A stretch of DNA of 64,000 bases, from assembly GCA_023441965.1 (NCBI GenBank), contig JAEZNB010000078.1, positions 32,426 to 96,425 of the forward strand, given 5' to 3'. Source of the DNA: Bacillota bacterium. Lineage in GTDB: Bacteria > Bacillota > Clostridia > Lachnospirales > Lachnospiraceae. Of this stretch, positions 16,930 to 26,018 are shown piece by piece (the first letter of the stretch is position 1; each line of letters starts with the position of its first letter). The notes under the pieces were generated by a model that worked only from the letters and a program-made list of their open reading frames with translations, had not been told where the DNA came from and made no database searches. Position numbers and translations under genes: made by a program.

Positions 16930-18099
16930 ATGCATCCGAGATATCAAACCGAATATGAGAACTATCTTAAACTGATTCAGAAGAAAAATTGTATCAAGGA
17001 AGAATATAACGGACTTTTTGAACGCTATCAGAATCCGGTACTGACCAGCAGTCATATCCCCCTCTTCTGGAGGTATGACCTGGACGAAAGCAGAAATCCC
17101 TTTTTCATGGAACGCTTAGGAGTCAATGCGGTCTTTAATTCCGGAGCCCTGAAGCTGAACGGTAAATACTATCTGGTGGCGAGAATAGAGGGGAATGACC
17201 GTAAGTCCTTCTTTGGTGTGGCAGAGAGTGACAGTCCGGTGGAGGGCTTTCGTTTCCTGGATTACCCGGTGGTGCTGCCTGATACCTGCCCGCAGGAGAC
17301 CAATGTTTATGATATGCGCCTGACCAAGCATGAGGATGGCTTTATCTACGGAGTCTTCTGCTCGGAGAGCAAGGACCTTCAGAATCCGGACCTGTCCGCA
17401 GCCGTAGCAGAGGCAGGAATCGTCAGGACCAAGGATCTTCTGCACTGGGAAAGACTGAATAACCTTAGGACCCTGCATTCTCCCCAACAACGGAATGTAG
17501 TTCTGCATCCGGAATTTGTGAACGGTAAGTATATGTTCTATACGAGACCTATGGATGGCTTCATAGAGACCGGCTCCGGCGGAGGAATCGGTGTCGGCTT
17601 CTGCGATGACATCAACCATGCAGTGATCGGAGAGGAGCTTATCACCAGCAGAAGGAAGTACCATACCATCACAGAGGCGAAGAACGGGGCCGGTGCTGTT
17701 CCGATTAAGACAGACCGGGGTTGGATCCACATCGCCCATGGAGTCAGGAATACAGCCGCAGGTCTGCGTTATGTCCTTTATATCTTTGCGACAGACTTAA
17801 AAGATCCCAGCAAGGTGATTGCAGAGCCCTCGGGCTATTTTCTGGCACCGCAGGGAGAGGAAAGAGTGGGTGACGTATCGAACGTTGTCTTTTCCAATGG
17901 TGCCATCACGGACGGGGACGGAAGCGTATATATCTATTATGCCTCCTCTGATACCCGCCTGCATGTGGCCTCTACCACCCTGGACCGCCTGATCGACTAT
18001 ACCTTCCATACGCCTTCCGATCCCCTGCGCTCAGCAGAATGTGTCAGACAACGGTGTGACTTGATCAGAAGTAACCTTGAGCTGATGTATAAGGGCTAA
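16930..18099 (+). CDS. 4-O-beta-D-mannosyl-D-glucose phosphorylase (GH130 subfamily 1)
   Basis: Phosphorolyses mannosylglucose to mannose 1-phosphate and glucose in the cytoplasm. It is 389 residues with a five-bladed propeller. The probable proton-donor Asp128 sits in NVYDMRLTKHEDG; FNSGALKLNGKYYLVARIEGNDRKSFFGVA-type N-terminal motifs and GGGIGVGFCDDINHA are also typical of this subfamily. The ATG at 16930 directly follows GGAGGAGCC. Paired with the epimerase upstream, the order seen in other mannan loci. Confidence 0.92.
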   Translation: MHPRYQTEYENYLKLIQKKNCIKEEYNGLFERYQNPVLTSSHIPLFWRYDLDESRNPFFMERLGVNAVFNSGALKLNGKYYLVARIEGNDRKSFFGVAESDSPVEGFRFLDYPVVLPDTCPQETNVYDMRLTKHEDGFIYGVFCSESKDLQNPDLSAAVAEAGIVRTKDLLHWERLNNLRTLHSPQQRNVVLHPEFVNGKYMFYTRPMDGFIETGSGGGIGVGFCDDINHAVIGEELITSRRKYHTITEAKNGAGAVPIKTDRGWIHIAHGVRNTAAGLRYVLYIFATDLKDPSKVIAEPSGYFLAPQGEERVGDVSNVVFSNGAITDGDGSVYIYYASSDTRLHVASTTLDRLIDYTFHTPSDPLRSAECVRQRCDLIRSNLELMYKG

Positions 18100-18200
18100 G
18101 GAATGCGGAATGTACTTACCTTTTACATAGCTTTGCATTAGTGTAGGATAGGGTAAAATTGTGCTTGAAAAAGTTGAAATAATGTAGTAAACTTCCATTA

Positions 18201-18268
18201 TGCAATAATCTGTGCATATTCTGCACATATTTTACTGCAATGTACTATATTTGCATAAGCAATGTGCA
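18201..18268. promoter_or_regulatory. TGCA repeat array upstream of the second lacI gene
   Basis: Six TGCA tetramers (18201, 18213, 18222, 18236, 18252, 18265) occur in 68 AT-rich bases, including the inverted repeat TGTGCA-N5-TGCACA (18211-18227). The 16-mer at 18201-18216 matches 14 of 16 bases of one at 19540-19555 ahead of the transporter operon. This is probably an autoregulatory operator array. Confidence 0.5.
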
Positions 18269-18318
18269 AAATTTGGTAATCATACGCAGGATTTATCATA
18301 ACTTTGGAAGGAGAAGCT

Positions 18319-19362
18319 ATGAAGAAGGTAACCATACAGGATGTAGCCAGGGAACTGCATTTGTCACGGAATACAGTCGCCAAGGCATTGAATAATAGTG
18401 ATACGGTCTCTTATGAGACCAGATATGTCGTAATCGAGAAGGCGTATGAGATGGGATATTCCAAGCTGTCGCCGGTTGTCTTAAATGAATTTAAGCTGCG
18501 GAATAAAATCGATGAGACAAAGACGATTGTAGTCCTGACCCGCAGAGAGATTTCGGTATTCTGGAACAGCATCATCATGGGGATATCGGATGAATTGAAT
18601 AAATATGGCTGTAAGCTGCAGTTTAATTTTATCAGTGAACAGGATGAGAAGAATCTGGTTCTGCCCCTGGATCTTCAGGCAGAGATCAGTGGTATTATCA
18701 TCCTCAGTGTTTTTTCCGGGGAGTACATCGAACAGATCATGAAGCAAAGCATACCCGTCGTATTCCTGGATGCTCCCGCAGATGTCGACAGCATATCCGA
18801 TTACGGAGACATCATCATCTGCGAGGGTAAGAGCAGTACCAAGAGAATCACATCGGATCTGATTGCCAAGGGCATGAAGAAGATCGGCTTCGTCGGAGAT
18901 ATCACCTATTGTAAGTCCATCCATGACCGCTATCGGGGTTATATCAGTGCCTTGGAGGAAGCGGGTATCGTACCGGAGGATGGGATTGTGGCTGCTTACC
19001 ATGCTGCCCGTAAATTCTATAAAAATGATGAGGTGGAGGAAGCTCTGGCCAAATTCCCGTATCTGCCGGAGGCGATTGTCTGTGCCAATGATGACATTGC
19101 CATGTATGTCATCCGCTGCTTAAATGGCAGGGGTTTATCCGTACCGGGAGATGTGGCTGTTACCGGCTATGACAATGTCGAAGGGATGTCTCAGGCGGAA
19201 CCCTTCCTGACCACAGTCCGTGTCGGGAATCAGCGTTTGGGGAGAAGATTGGTACAGCAGCTGATGTGGAGAATCCAAAATCCGAACTTTCCAAAGGAGC
19301 TGGTTTATATCGGAGTGGAGGTAATCTTCCGTCAGTCCTCCAACAGGACAAGTGCACAATAA
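18319..19362 (+). CDS. LacI-family transcriptional regulator (second)
   Basis: About 347 residues. HTH TIQDVARELHLSRNTVAKALNN at the N-terminus, then the effector domain (TIVVLTRREISVFWNSIIMGI; ISGIIILSVFSGEY; GMKKIGFVGDI; VAVTGYDNVEG; FLTTVRV). The ATG at 18319 lies 5-6 bases after GAAGGAGA; the in-frame TTG at 18304 precedes it. It probably controls itself and the 19.6-32.7 kb transporter operon through the TGCA arrays that lie before both (inference). Ends before a strong terminator. Confidence 0.9.
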   Translation: MKKVTIQDVARELHLSRNTVAKALNNSDTVSYETRYVVIEKAYEMGYSKLSPVVLNEFKLRNKIDETKTIVVLTRREISVFWNSIIMGISDELNKYGCKLQFNFISEQDEKNLVLPLDLQAEISGIIILSVFSGEYIEQIMKQSIPVVFLDAPADVDSISDYGDIIICEGKSSTKRITSDLIAKGMKKIGFVGDITYCKSIHDRYRGYISALEEAGIVPEDGIVAAYHAARKFYKNDEVEEALAKFPYLPEAIVCANDDIAMYVIRCLNGRGLSVPGDVAVTGYDNVEGMSQAEPFLTTVRVGNQRLGRRLVQQLMWRIQNPNFPKELVYIGVEVIFRQSSNRTSAQ

Positions 19363-19370
19363 AAAGCAAA

Positions 19371-19454
19371 TACCGGAAAGCCGGTACAGGCACCTTATGC
19401 AGGCCCAAATGCACAGATAAGCTGTGTGCAGGGCGGCAGGAAGGTGCTTTTTTT
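19371..19454 (+). terminator. Double hairpin terminator after the second lacI gene
   Basis: A small perfect hairpin TACCGG / CCGGTA (19371-19386) is followed by a branched one closed by GCACCTT / AAGGTGC (19390-19396 with 19441-19447), with an inner 7-bp stem, and then seven T residues. Confidence 0.8.
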
Positions 19455-19490
19455 GTGCAGAAAATGTGAGCAAAACAAGCAAAAGAAGTA

Positions 19491-19519
19491 TTGTCATTTA
19501 TATGTAAATATGCTACAAT
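19491..19519 (+). promoter_or_regulatory. Promoter of the double ABC/DUF5696-like operon
   Basis: TTGTCA (19491-19496), a 17-base spacer and TACAAT (19514-19519), 73 bases before the first gene. Confidence 0.65.
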
Positions 19520-19565
19520 GCACACATAGGGTAATAAAATGCAATAATTTATGCACGGATATGCA
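19519..19565. promoter_or_regulatory. TGCA operator array overlapping the -10 and start region
   Basis: TGCA occurs at 19519, 19540, 19552 and 19562, beginning at the last base of the -10 box and extending through the expected transcription start. That position fits repression. The core TGCA-N8-TGCA (19540-19555) is shared with the array at 18201. Confidence 0.5.
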
Positions 19566-19591
19566 CGATAAATAGGGAAGGAGACAGCAGC

Positions 19592-22504
19592 ATGGGAATG
19601 TCGAGACGGAGGAAGCAACTGCTGGCGGTAATGCTCATTGCCGCGTTAAGCTGCAGTAATATCATAGCCGGTAGGGATACGGCCAGTGCTAAGACCGATA
19701 CTTCTCTGGAAGAATATATGGAGCTATTCAACAGAAATACTGTCGATAGCGTGGATTATAAGGATTATCTTTCTGATTACGATAGGTCGAAGAGGCCGGC
19801 TGCTGAGTATGTCATCGAGGCCGGGGACTATGTTCGGGCAGATGGGATGGTGCCTGTTCTCTTTACAGATTATGAAGGGATGGAAGGAGTCTCGGTTTAT
19901 ACCGAGGAACAAGGCCTGATAGAATATGAGGTAGAGATCGAGGAGGAAGGCTTCTATGAGCTCTCCTTGCTGTATTATCCGGTGGAAGGCAAGAGTGCCT
20001 CCATTCAGAGAGGTATCTTTATCGATGGTATGTTGCCCTTCAGCCAGCTTGATCTGGTGGAATTCTCCCGGATCTGGGTCAATGAGTCTGAGACCTGGGA
20101 GCGGGACAATCGGGGCAATGACCTGAAGCCCAAGCAGGTGGAGGCTCCCCGGTGGATCACCGGTTATCTTTTTGACAGCGAGGGCTATGAGACCAGAAGG
20201 CTCTCCATCTATTTCACGGAAGGGACCCATACGATCACTCTGTATTCCCGTAGAGAACCAATGCTGTTAAGAAGACTTATTCTGAACAATCCGGAGCAGA
20301 TCCGGAGCTACGATGAGACTAAGGCGGAATGGGATGCGACAGGGGCGGTCGATTCGACCGGCCAACTGGTGACCATTCATGCTGAAGAAGCAGACCGTAA
20401 ATCCTCGCAGATGCTGTATCCTTCCCAGGATAAATCCTCACCTGCCGTATATCCCTATAGTGCAAAGCAGTTAAGGAATAATACGATCGGCAGTAATTCC
20501 AGCTGGAGAATCGTGGGACAATGGCTGGAATGGGACTTTGAAGTGGAACAGACCGGCTATTATTACATCACCTTACATGCCCGTCAGAACTTCGTCAGAG
20601 GGATCTACACCTCAAGAAAGGTAATGATGGATGGTGAGGTGCCCTTTGAGGAGCTGGCCGATTATGGCTTCAAATACAAGGATTCCTGGCATATGTCTAC
20701 CTTCCGGGAGGGGGAAGGAGAAAAATATAAGTTTTATCTGGAGAAGGGAAGTCATACCCTCCGAATGGAAGTGGTACTCGGTGATTTCTCCGAAATCATT
20801 GCCGAGGTCCAGGAATCGGTGCTGGACCTGAATGCCATCTACCGTAAGGTTATCCGGATCACGGGAGTGGAGCCGGATCAGTATCGTGATTATAACCTGG
20901 AGGAGAGTATTCCGGGACTTAGGGAGGAGCTGATTGCGGTAAGGGATCGGCTAAATTCTTCCATTGATTCGCTGCTTACCGTAGCCGGGAACCGCAGTAA
21001 CCGGGAAGCTGCTCTGACCACTATGGTGGAGGAGCTGAACTTCCTGATCGGGGATGTAGAGAGATTTACCAAGTCCCTGGCTGCCTATAAGCTCGATATG
21101 AGCGCCTTGGGCAACTGGATTACCCAGGTTCTGGACCAGCCTCTGGCCCTGGATACCATTTATGTCCACTCGCCGGATCAGCCGGTACCCAAGGTGAAAA
21201 ATTCCTTATGGGACCGTTTCTTACATATGCTCAAGACCCTCTTTTATTCCTTTATCATAGATTACAATACCATCGGCAATGTAGCGAAGAAGGAGGAAGA
21301 GAGCAGGCAGCTTACCGTCTGGATCGGCTCGGGCAGAGATCAAGCCAATATACTCAAGGCACTGATCGATGAAAGCTTCACTCCGGAAACCAATATTAAT
21401 GTCAATGTGCAGCTGGTGGATATGGGTACCCTGCTGCAGGCCACCCTTGCCGGTCAGGGGCCGGATGTGGCGGTTCAGGTAGGGAACGAACTGCCGATGA
21501 ATTACGGCATGAGAAATGCAGTGGTGGATCTCAACAGATTTTCCGACCTATCCGAGATAAAGGGTTACTTCCGGGAGAGCGCCCTGGTCGCCTACGAATT
21601 CGATGGGAAGATTTTTGCCCTGCCGGAGACAGAGACCTGCCTGATGATGTTCTACCGGAAGGATATACTGGAGGAGCTCAAGCTTCCGCTTCCGACTACC
21701 TGGGATGAGATGAAGACGGCCCTGTCCGTATTATATAAGAATCAGATGGATCTTGGTATGCTGCCTTCAGAACAGAGCTTTGCGATGCTGCTGTACCAGA
21801 TGGGCGGGACCTACTATAACGAAGCTGCCACCAAGTCCGCACTGGACAGCGATATTGCGGTCCGGGCCTTTAAGGAATACTGCGAATTCTATACAGACTA
21901 TAAGCTGGAGAGGGAAGCGCCTGTGGATCAGCGTTTTCGTACCGGAGAAGCGCCGATTATCATAGCAGATTTTACCTTGTACAATCAGCTGCAGGTATCC
22001 GCACCGGATATCAAGGGCTTATGGGGCTTCTCCATGGTACCGGGTACTGTGAAGGAAGACGGAACTGTGGACTACTCCGTAACCAGCACCGGAACTGCCA
22101 CCATCATGATGGAGCAGTCGAAGGAGAAGGAAGCAGCCTGGGAGTTTATGAAATGGTGGGTATCCGGCGAGATACAGACCCAGTATGGCCGTGAGATGGA
22201 GGCTCTGCTCGGAGCAGCAGCCCGTTATCCCTCCGCCAACATAGAAGCCTTTGAAGCGCTGCCCTGGCCCTCAGAGGATTACCGGGCCTTGAAGAGCCAA
22301 TTTGAATGGATCAAGGGCATCAGACAGGTTCCGGGAGGCTACTACTCCTGGCGTAATGTGAATAATGCCTTCTATAAGGTGGTTATCACCGAGGATAAGG
22401 ATAAGATGCAGCCCAGGGAAGCCCTGACTGACTTTATCAGATATATTAATGAAGAGATCACCTTTAAGCGGAAGGAATTCGGACTGCCTACGGCATCCGA
22501 ATAG
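19592..22504 (+). CDS. Extracellular solute-binding protein fused to two carbohydrate-binding-like modules
   Basis: 970 residues. A signal sequence (residues 1-25; the Cys in ALSCSN lacks a good lipobox) is followed by two beta-sandwich-like modules at about 70-255 and 265-415. Both contain the pattern of a Gly-Tyr-Tyr strand, an R/K-containing strand and an F/VMMDGEVPF or FIDGMLPF strand, resembling CBM6/35-like modules. Then come a helical linker (425-560) and a class 1 sugar-binding SBP domain (about 580-965: GQGPDVAVQVGNELPMNYG, LPETETCLMMFYRKDIL, TTWDEM, AAWEFMKWW). It probably captures an oligosaccharide for the permeases that follow. The fusion and length are about twice those of a normal SBP. 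Confidence 0.85.
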   Translation: MGMSRRRKQLLAVMLIAALSCSNIIAGRDTASAKTDTSLEEYMELFNRNTVDSVDYKDYLSDYDRSKRPAAEYVIEAGDYVRADGMVPVLFTDYEGMEGVSVYTEEQGLIEYEVEIEEEGFYELSLLYYPVEGKSASIQRGIFIDGMLPFSQLDLVEFSRIWVNESETWERDNRGNDLKPKQVEAPRWITGYLFDSEGYETRRLSIYFTEGTHTITLYSRREPMLLRRLILNNPEQIRSYDETKAEWDATGAVDSTGQLVTIHAEEADRKSSQMLYPSQDKSSPAVYPYSAKQLRNNTIGSNSSWRIVGQWLEWDFEVEQTGYYYITLHARQNFVRGIYTSRKVMMDGEVPFEELADYGFKYKDSWHMSTFREGEGEKYKFYLEKGSHTLRMEVVLGDFSEIIAEVQESVLDLNAIYRKVIRITGVEPDQYRDYNLEESIPGLREELIAVRDRLNSSIDSLLTVAGNRSNREAALTTMVEELNFLIGDVERFTKSLAAYKLDMSALGNWITQVLDQPLALDTIYVHSPDQPVPKVKNSLWDRFLHMLKTLFYSFIIDYNTIGNVAKKEEESRQLTVWIGSGRDQANILKALIDESFTPETNINVNVQLVDMGTLLQATLAGQGPDVAVQVGNELPMNYGMRNAVVDLNRFSDLSEIKGYFRESALVAYEFDGKIFALPETETCLMMFYRKDILEELKLPLPTTWDEMKTALSVLYKNQMDLGMLPSEQSFAMLLYQMGGTYYNEAATKSALDSDIAVRAFKEYCEFYTDYKLEREAPVDQRFRTGEAPIIIADFTLYNQLQVSAPDIKGLWGFSMVPGTVKEDGTVDYSVTSTGTATIMMEQSKEKEAAWEFMKWWVSGEIQTQYGREMEALLGAAARYPSANIEAFEALPWPSEDYRALKSQFEWIKGIRQVPGGYYSWRNVNNAFYKVVITEDKDKMQPREALTDFIRYINEEITFKRKEFGLPTASE

Positions 22505-22572
22505 AAGGCTTCCGTTATCCCGCGGAGCTGAAAGCTCGAAAGGCACCGTGAACCTAAGGCAGGGAGGTCAGA

Positions 22573-23502
22573 ATGAGAAATAAGCAGGATAATTCATATC
22601 TTAAGAAGGAATGGTCATTAAGCACAAGGATCAGACGGAGCAAAGCCTCATACCTGATGCTGGCGCCTTACTTTATACTGTTCTTCTTATTTACCATATT
22701 ACCGGTGATTACCTCAATCATCTTCAGCTTTACCAACTTTAACGTCCTGGAGCTTCCGGATTTTATCGGCTGGGACAATTATGTCAGGCTCTTCCTTGAT
22801 GATGTGGTATTTAAGAAAGCAATTACGAATACTCTGATCTTTGCCGTAATAACCGGTCCGATCAGCTATATCATGTGCCTGCTTTTTGCATGGATCATCA
22901 ATGAATTCAGGGGGAAGGTCCGTGCCTTCCTGACCCTGCTCTTCTATGCACCGTCCATATCAGGAAATGCCTATCTGGTATGGAATCTCTTCTTCCGGGG
23001 GGACCGTTATGGATACCTGAACGGCTTCCTCTTAAAGAACGATTGGATCAATGCGGCAATCGTATGGATGAAGACAGAAAAATATGTGCTGCCCTTCCTG
23101 ATCGTAGTGCAGCTCTGGCTCAGTCTCGGAACCGGTTTTCTTACCTTTATTGCCGGTCTTCAGACCATAGATAGGAGTCTCTTTGAAGCGGCAGCGGTGG
23201 ATGGTATCAAGAACCGCTGGCAGGAGCTGTGGTATGTGACTCTGCCCTCCATGAAGCCGCAGCTGATGTTCGGTGCGGTGATGCAGATCACCCAGTCCTT
23301 TGCCGTGGCGGATATTTCGATTAACCTGGCGGGCAATCCCAGCGTCAATTATGCCGGTACCACAGTGGTAACCCATCTGTTGGACTATGGCTCCATCCGT
23401 TATGAAATGGGTTATGCCGCGGCAATTGCTTCAGTTCTGTTCCTCTTGATGATCGGCTCGAATAAGCTGATTCAGAGACTTTTGAAAAAGGTCGGAAGCT
23501 GA
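22573..23502 (+). CDS. Sugar ABC transporter permease, MalF/UgpA type (first pair)
   Basis: 309 residues, six membrane segments starting at LAPYFILFFLFTILPVI. The EAA loop (DRSLFEAAAVDGIKNRW) contacts an ATPase. AGGGAGG precedes the ATG. Lies 68 bases after the fused binding protein and 75 before the second permease. No ATPase gene is in this cluster, so it presumably uses a shared MsmX/UgpC-like ATPase encoded elsewhere. Confidence 0.92.
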   Translation: MRNKQDNSYLKKEWSLSTRIRRSKASYLMLAPYFILFFLFTILPVITSIIFSFTNFNVLELPDFIGWDNYVRLFLDDVVFKKAITNTLIFAVITGPISYIMCLLFAWIINEFRGKVRAFLTLLFYAPSISGNAYLVWNLFFRGDRYGYLNGFLLKNDWINAAIVWMKTEKYVLPFLIVVQLWLSLGTGFLTFIAGLQTIDRSLFEAAAVDGIKNRWQELWYVTLPSMKPQLMFGAVMQITQSFAVADISINLAGNPSVNYAGTTVVTHLLDYGSIRYEMGYAAAIASVLFLLMIGSNKLIQRLLKKVGS

Positions 23503-23577
23503 TGTAGGGCTTCCGCTTCACAAAGCGTATTCATATTTACAGTAGATGCAGCAAGCATATGCAGTTGGGAGGCTATG

Positions 23578-24468
23578 ATGGCAAGAGATTATATGAAACC
23601 CAGAAGGCGGATCTTCCGAGGGAAGCAGAAAAATCTGAACCGGTCTATGGCGGGCAATCTTACCCTGTTTATCTTTATGGGAGTCTGTGCGGCATTTATG
23701 GTACTGCCCCTGGTCATGATCGCAAATAATGCACTGAAGCCCCTGGATGAGGCCTTCCGCTATCCTCCGACGATCTTCGTAAGGAACCCGAGCCTGGATA
23801 ACTTTTATGATTTGATTATCCTGATGTCAAATTCCTGGGTGCCCTTGTCAAGATACATATTCAATACCATTATCATCACCGGGGGCGGCACCCTGGGTCA
23901 TGTCCTGCTTGCCTCTCTGGCGGCTTATCCGCTGGCAAAGCATGATTTTCCCGGGAAGAAGCTGCTATTCGGTGCGGTAATCCTGTCTCTGATGTTCTCC
24001 TGGCAGGTGACTCAGGTCCCCAACTATCTGATCATCTCCAAGCTGGGAATTAACAATACCTATCTGGCGGTCATGATGCCGGCCTTTGCCTATGGGTTGG
24101 GGCTCTATCTGATGAAGCAGTTCATGGAGCAGATTCCTGATTCCCTGATCGAATCGGCTAGGCTGGATGGGGCAAGCGAATATAAGATCTTCCGGACCAT
24201 CATCATGCCCAATGTGAAGCCGGCCTGGCTGACCCTTGCCGTACTTCAGTTCCAGACCATGTGGGGCAATACGGGAAGTACCTTCCTGCGGGATGAGGAG
24301 CTGAAGCCCCTGCAATATGCCCTGAACCAGATCGTAAACGGTGGACCGGCCAGACAAGGGGCAGCCAATGTGGTTACCTTTATTATTGCCGCGGTACCGA
24401 TTACCTTCTTCATTATCTGTCAGAGCAGCATCATCGAAACCATGACAACCTCAGGAATGAAGGAATAA
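23578..24468 (+). CDS. Carbohydrate ABC transporter permease, MalG/UgpE type (first pair)
   Basis: About 296 residues with six membrane segments. Typical segments are VLPLVMIANNALKP, the LASLAAYPLAKHDFPGKK region, and the EAA loop IPDSLIESARLDGASEYKIFRTI with IMPNVKPAW. I take the second ATG (23578), which is 5 bases from GGGAGG; 23575 is 2 bases away. Partner of the preceding permease. Confidence 0.92.
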   Translation: MARDYMKPRRRIFRGKQKNLNRSMAGNLTLFIFMGVCAAFMVLPLVMIANNALKPLDEAFRYPPTIFVRNPSLDNFYDLIILMSNSWVPLSRYIFNTIIITGGGTLGHVLLASLAAYPLAKHDFPGKKLLFGAVILSLMFSWQVTQVPNYLIISKLGINNTYLAVMMPAFAYGLGLYLMKQFMEQIPDSLIESARLDGASEYKIFRTIIMPNVKPAWLTLAVLQFQTMWGNTGSTFLRDEELKPLQYALNQIVNGGPARQGAANVVTFIIAAVPITFFIICQSSIIETMTTSGMKE

Positions 24469-24542
24469 GAGAAAAGAACGATTGATTTGTTATACCAATG
24501 CATCACATAACCATAAACAGCTATACTCGATGAGGTGAAGGG

Positions 24543-26018
24543 ATGAGACGCAGAAAACTGCTACTGATACCGTTAATTCTGATGATGCTGACCTTGGACT
24601 GCCGATATGCATCGGCAAATTCCAATGTGCCTTATCAGACCTATAATTATGATTATTGGAGAGATATCTATTATACACCTGCCGCCTATATACCGGACGG
24701 TAATCTGTCCGGAGCCAAGCTGGGGGTAGGAGCCATGGTGGAGCCTCTGGATCTTTATGTGGCAGAGGATGGTAGGGTATATATCGCCGATACCGGTAAC
24801 AACCGCATCATTATCCTGGATTCCGAGATGAAGAATCCGAGACTGGTGGAGGGCTTTGATAATCAGGGAGCTGCCGATCATTTCAACAAGCCCAGCGGCG
24901 TCTATGTCACGCCGAAGAATGAGCTTTACATCGCGGATACGGCGAATAAACGTGTTGTGGCTCTAAAGGAGGACGGAAGTCTTCTGAAGATCATCAGCAA
25001 TCCGAAATCAGAGGTTCTGGCCGATGATTTCGATTTCTCCCCACTGAAGGTGACTGTGGATTATGCAGACAGAGTCTATGTCATAGCCAAGGGAAAGATT
25101 CAAGGTATCCTGGCCTTTGATCCGGATGGGAATTTTACCGGCTTCGTAGGGACCATTAAGGTTAGCATCAGTGCCTACGAGAAATTCTGGAGAAGACTTT
25201 CCACCAAGGCACAGAGAAAGCGTCAGCTACAGTTCATTCCGACGGAGTTCACAGGACTTGATATCGCACCGGACGGCTTCATCTATGCCACCAATGTGGA
25301 CCCTGATGCACTTCAGTCCGTCCGCAGGTTAAATTCCAAAGGACAGGACGTAATCAAGAAGAATACCAATAACAGTGAAGGTAGGGGGATCTTAAGCGGA
25401 GACTTCTACTACCGAAGCGGAGCTGAATATGCCGGACCCTCCAGAATCGTGGATGTGGTATACCGGGGAAACGGTATCTATTCCATACTGGATATGATCC
25501 GCGGTCGTATCTTTACCTATGATCATGAAGGAAACCTCCTCTATATCTTCGGAGGCATGGGCAGCCAGGAGGGAACCTTCAGACTGCCCGCTGCCATCGA
25601 GATGAAGGAGGATAAGATACTGGTCTTAGATTCTCAACGTGCCGAGCTGGTCACCTTTGTCGCTACGGAATACGGCAAGCTGATCGATCGGGCGGTTGCC
25701 CTCCGTTATGACGGGGATGAAGCAGCGGCAGTTGCTCTTTGGGAAAAGGTGCTGGAGCTGGATTCGAACTTTGAGTTGGCCTATGTCGGGATCGGTAAGG
25801 CTTATCTGGCGGCCGGTGAGAACAAAACAGCGATGAAGTACCTGAAGCTAGGTATGGAACGAAACTACTACTCCATTGCCTTTAAGCGTTACAGGGATGA
25901 GATATTAAAGGATAATCTGGGATTTATCCTGACAGGCATAACACTTCTGGTGGTAGCAGCAATCGTAAACAGACTGGTCAGAAGAAGGAAGCAGAAAGGG
26001 GGCTATGAGGATGAGTAA
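24543..26018 (+). CDS. Membrane-anchored NHL-repeat/TPR protein
   Basis: 491 residues of unknown function. A signal peptide (1-25) is followed by NHL-type beta-propeller repeats from about residue 65 to 385, with the recurrent blades DLYVAEDGRVYIADTGNNRI, GVYVTPKNELYIADTANKRV, GLDIAPDGFIYATN and GGMGSQEGTFRLPAAIE. Two TPR-like helices (AVALWEKVLELDSNFELAYVG) lie at 395-450, then a membrane span near 462-480 and a basic tail. The propeller should face outward. It overlaps the Yip1-like gene by 8 bases. A glycan-binding, scaffold or sensing role is possible but unproven. Confidence 0.75.
   Translation: MRRRKLLLIPLILMMLTLDCRYASANSNVPYQTYNYDYWRDIYYTPAAYIPDGNLSGAKLGVGAMVEPLDLYVAEDGRVYIADTGNNRIIILDSEMKNPRLVEGFDNQGAADHFNKPSGVYVTPKNELYIADTANKRVVALKEDGSLLKIISNPKSEVLADDFDFSPLKVTVDYADRVYVIAKGKIQGILAFDPDGNFTGFVGTIKVSISAYEKFWRRLSTKAQRKRQLQFIPTEFTGLDIAPDGFIYATNVDPDALQSVRRLNSKGQDVIKKNTNNSEGRGILSGDFYYRSGAEYAGPSRIVDVVYRGNGIYSILDMIRGRIFTYDHEGNLLYIFGGMGSQEGTFRLPAAIEMKEDKILVLDSQRAELVTFVATEYGKLIDRAVALRYDGDEAAAVALWEKVLELDSNFELAYVGIGKAYLAAGENKTAMKYLKLGMERNYYSIAFKRYRDEILKDNLGFILTGITLLVVAAIVNRLVRRRKQKGGYEDE

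Noticed and set aside
17116..17739. Minus-strand 207-codon frame
   Set aside because: Antisense to GH130 with all family motifs on the plus strand.
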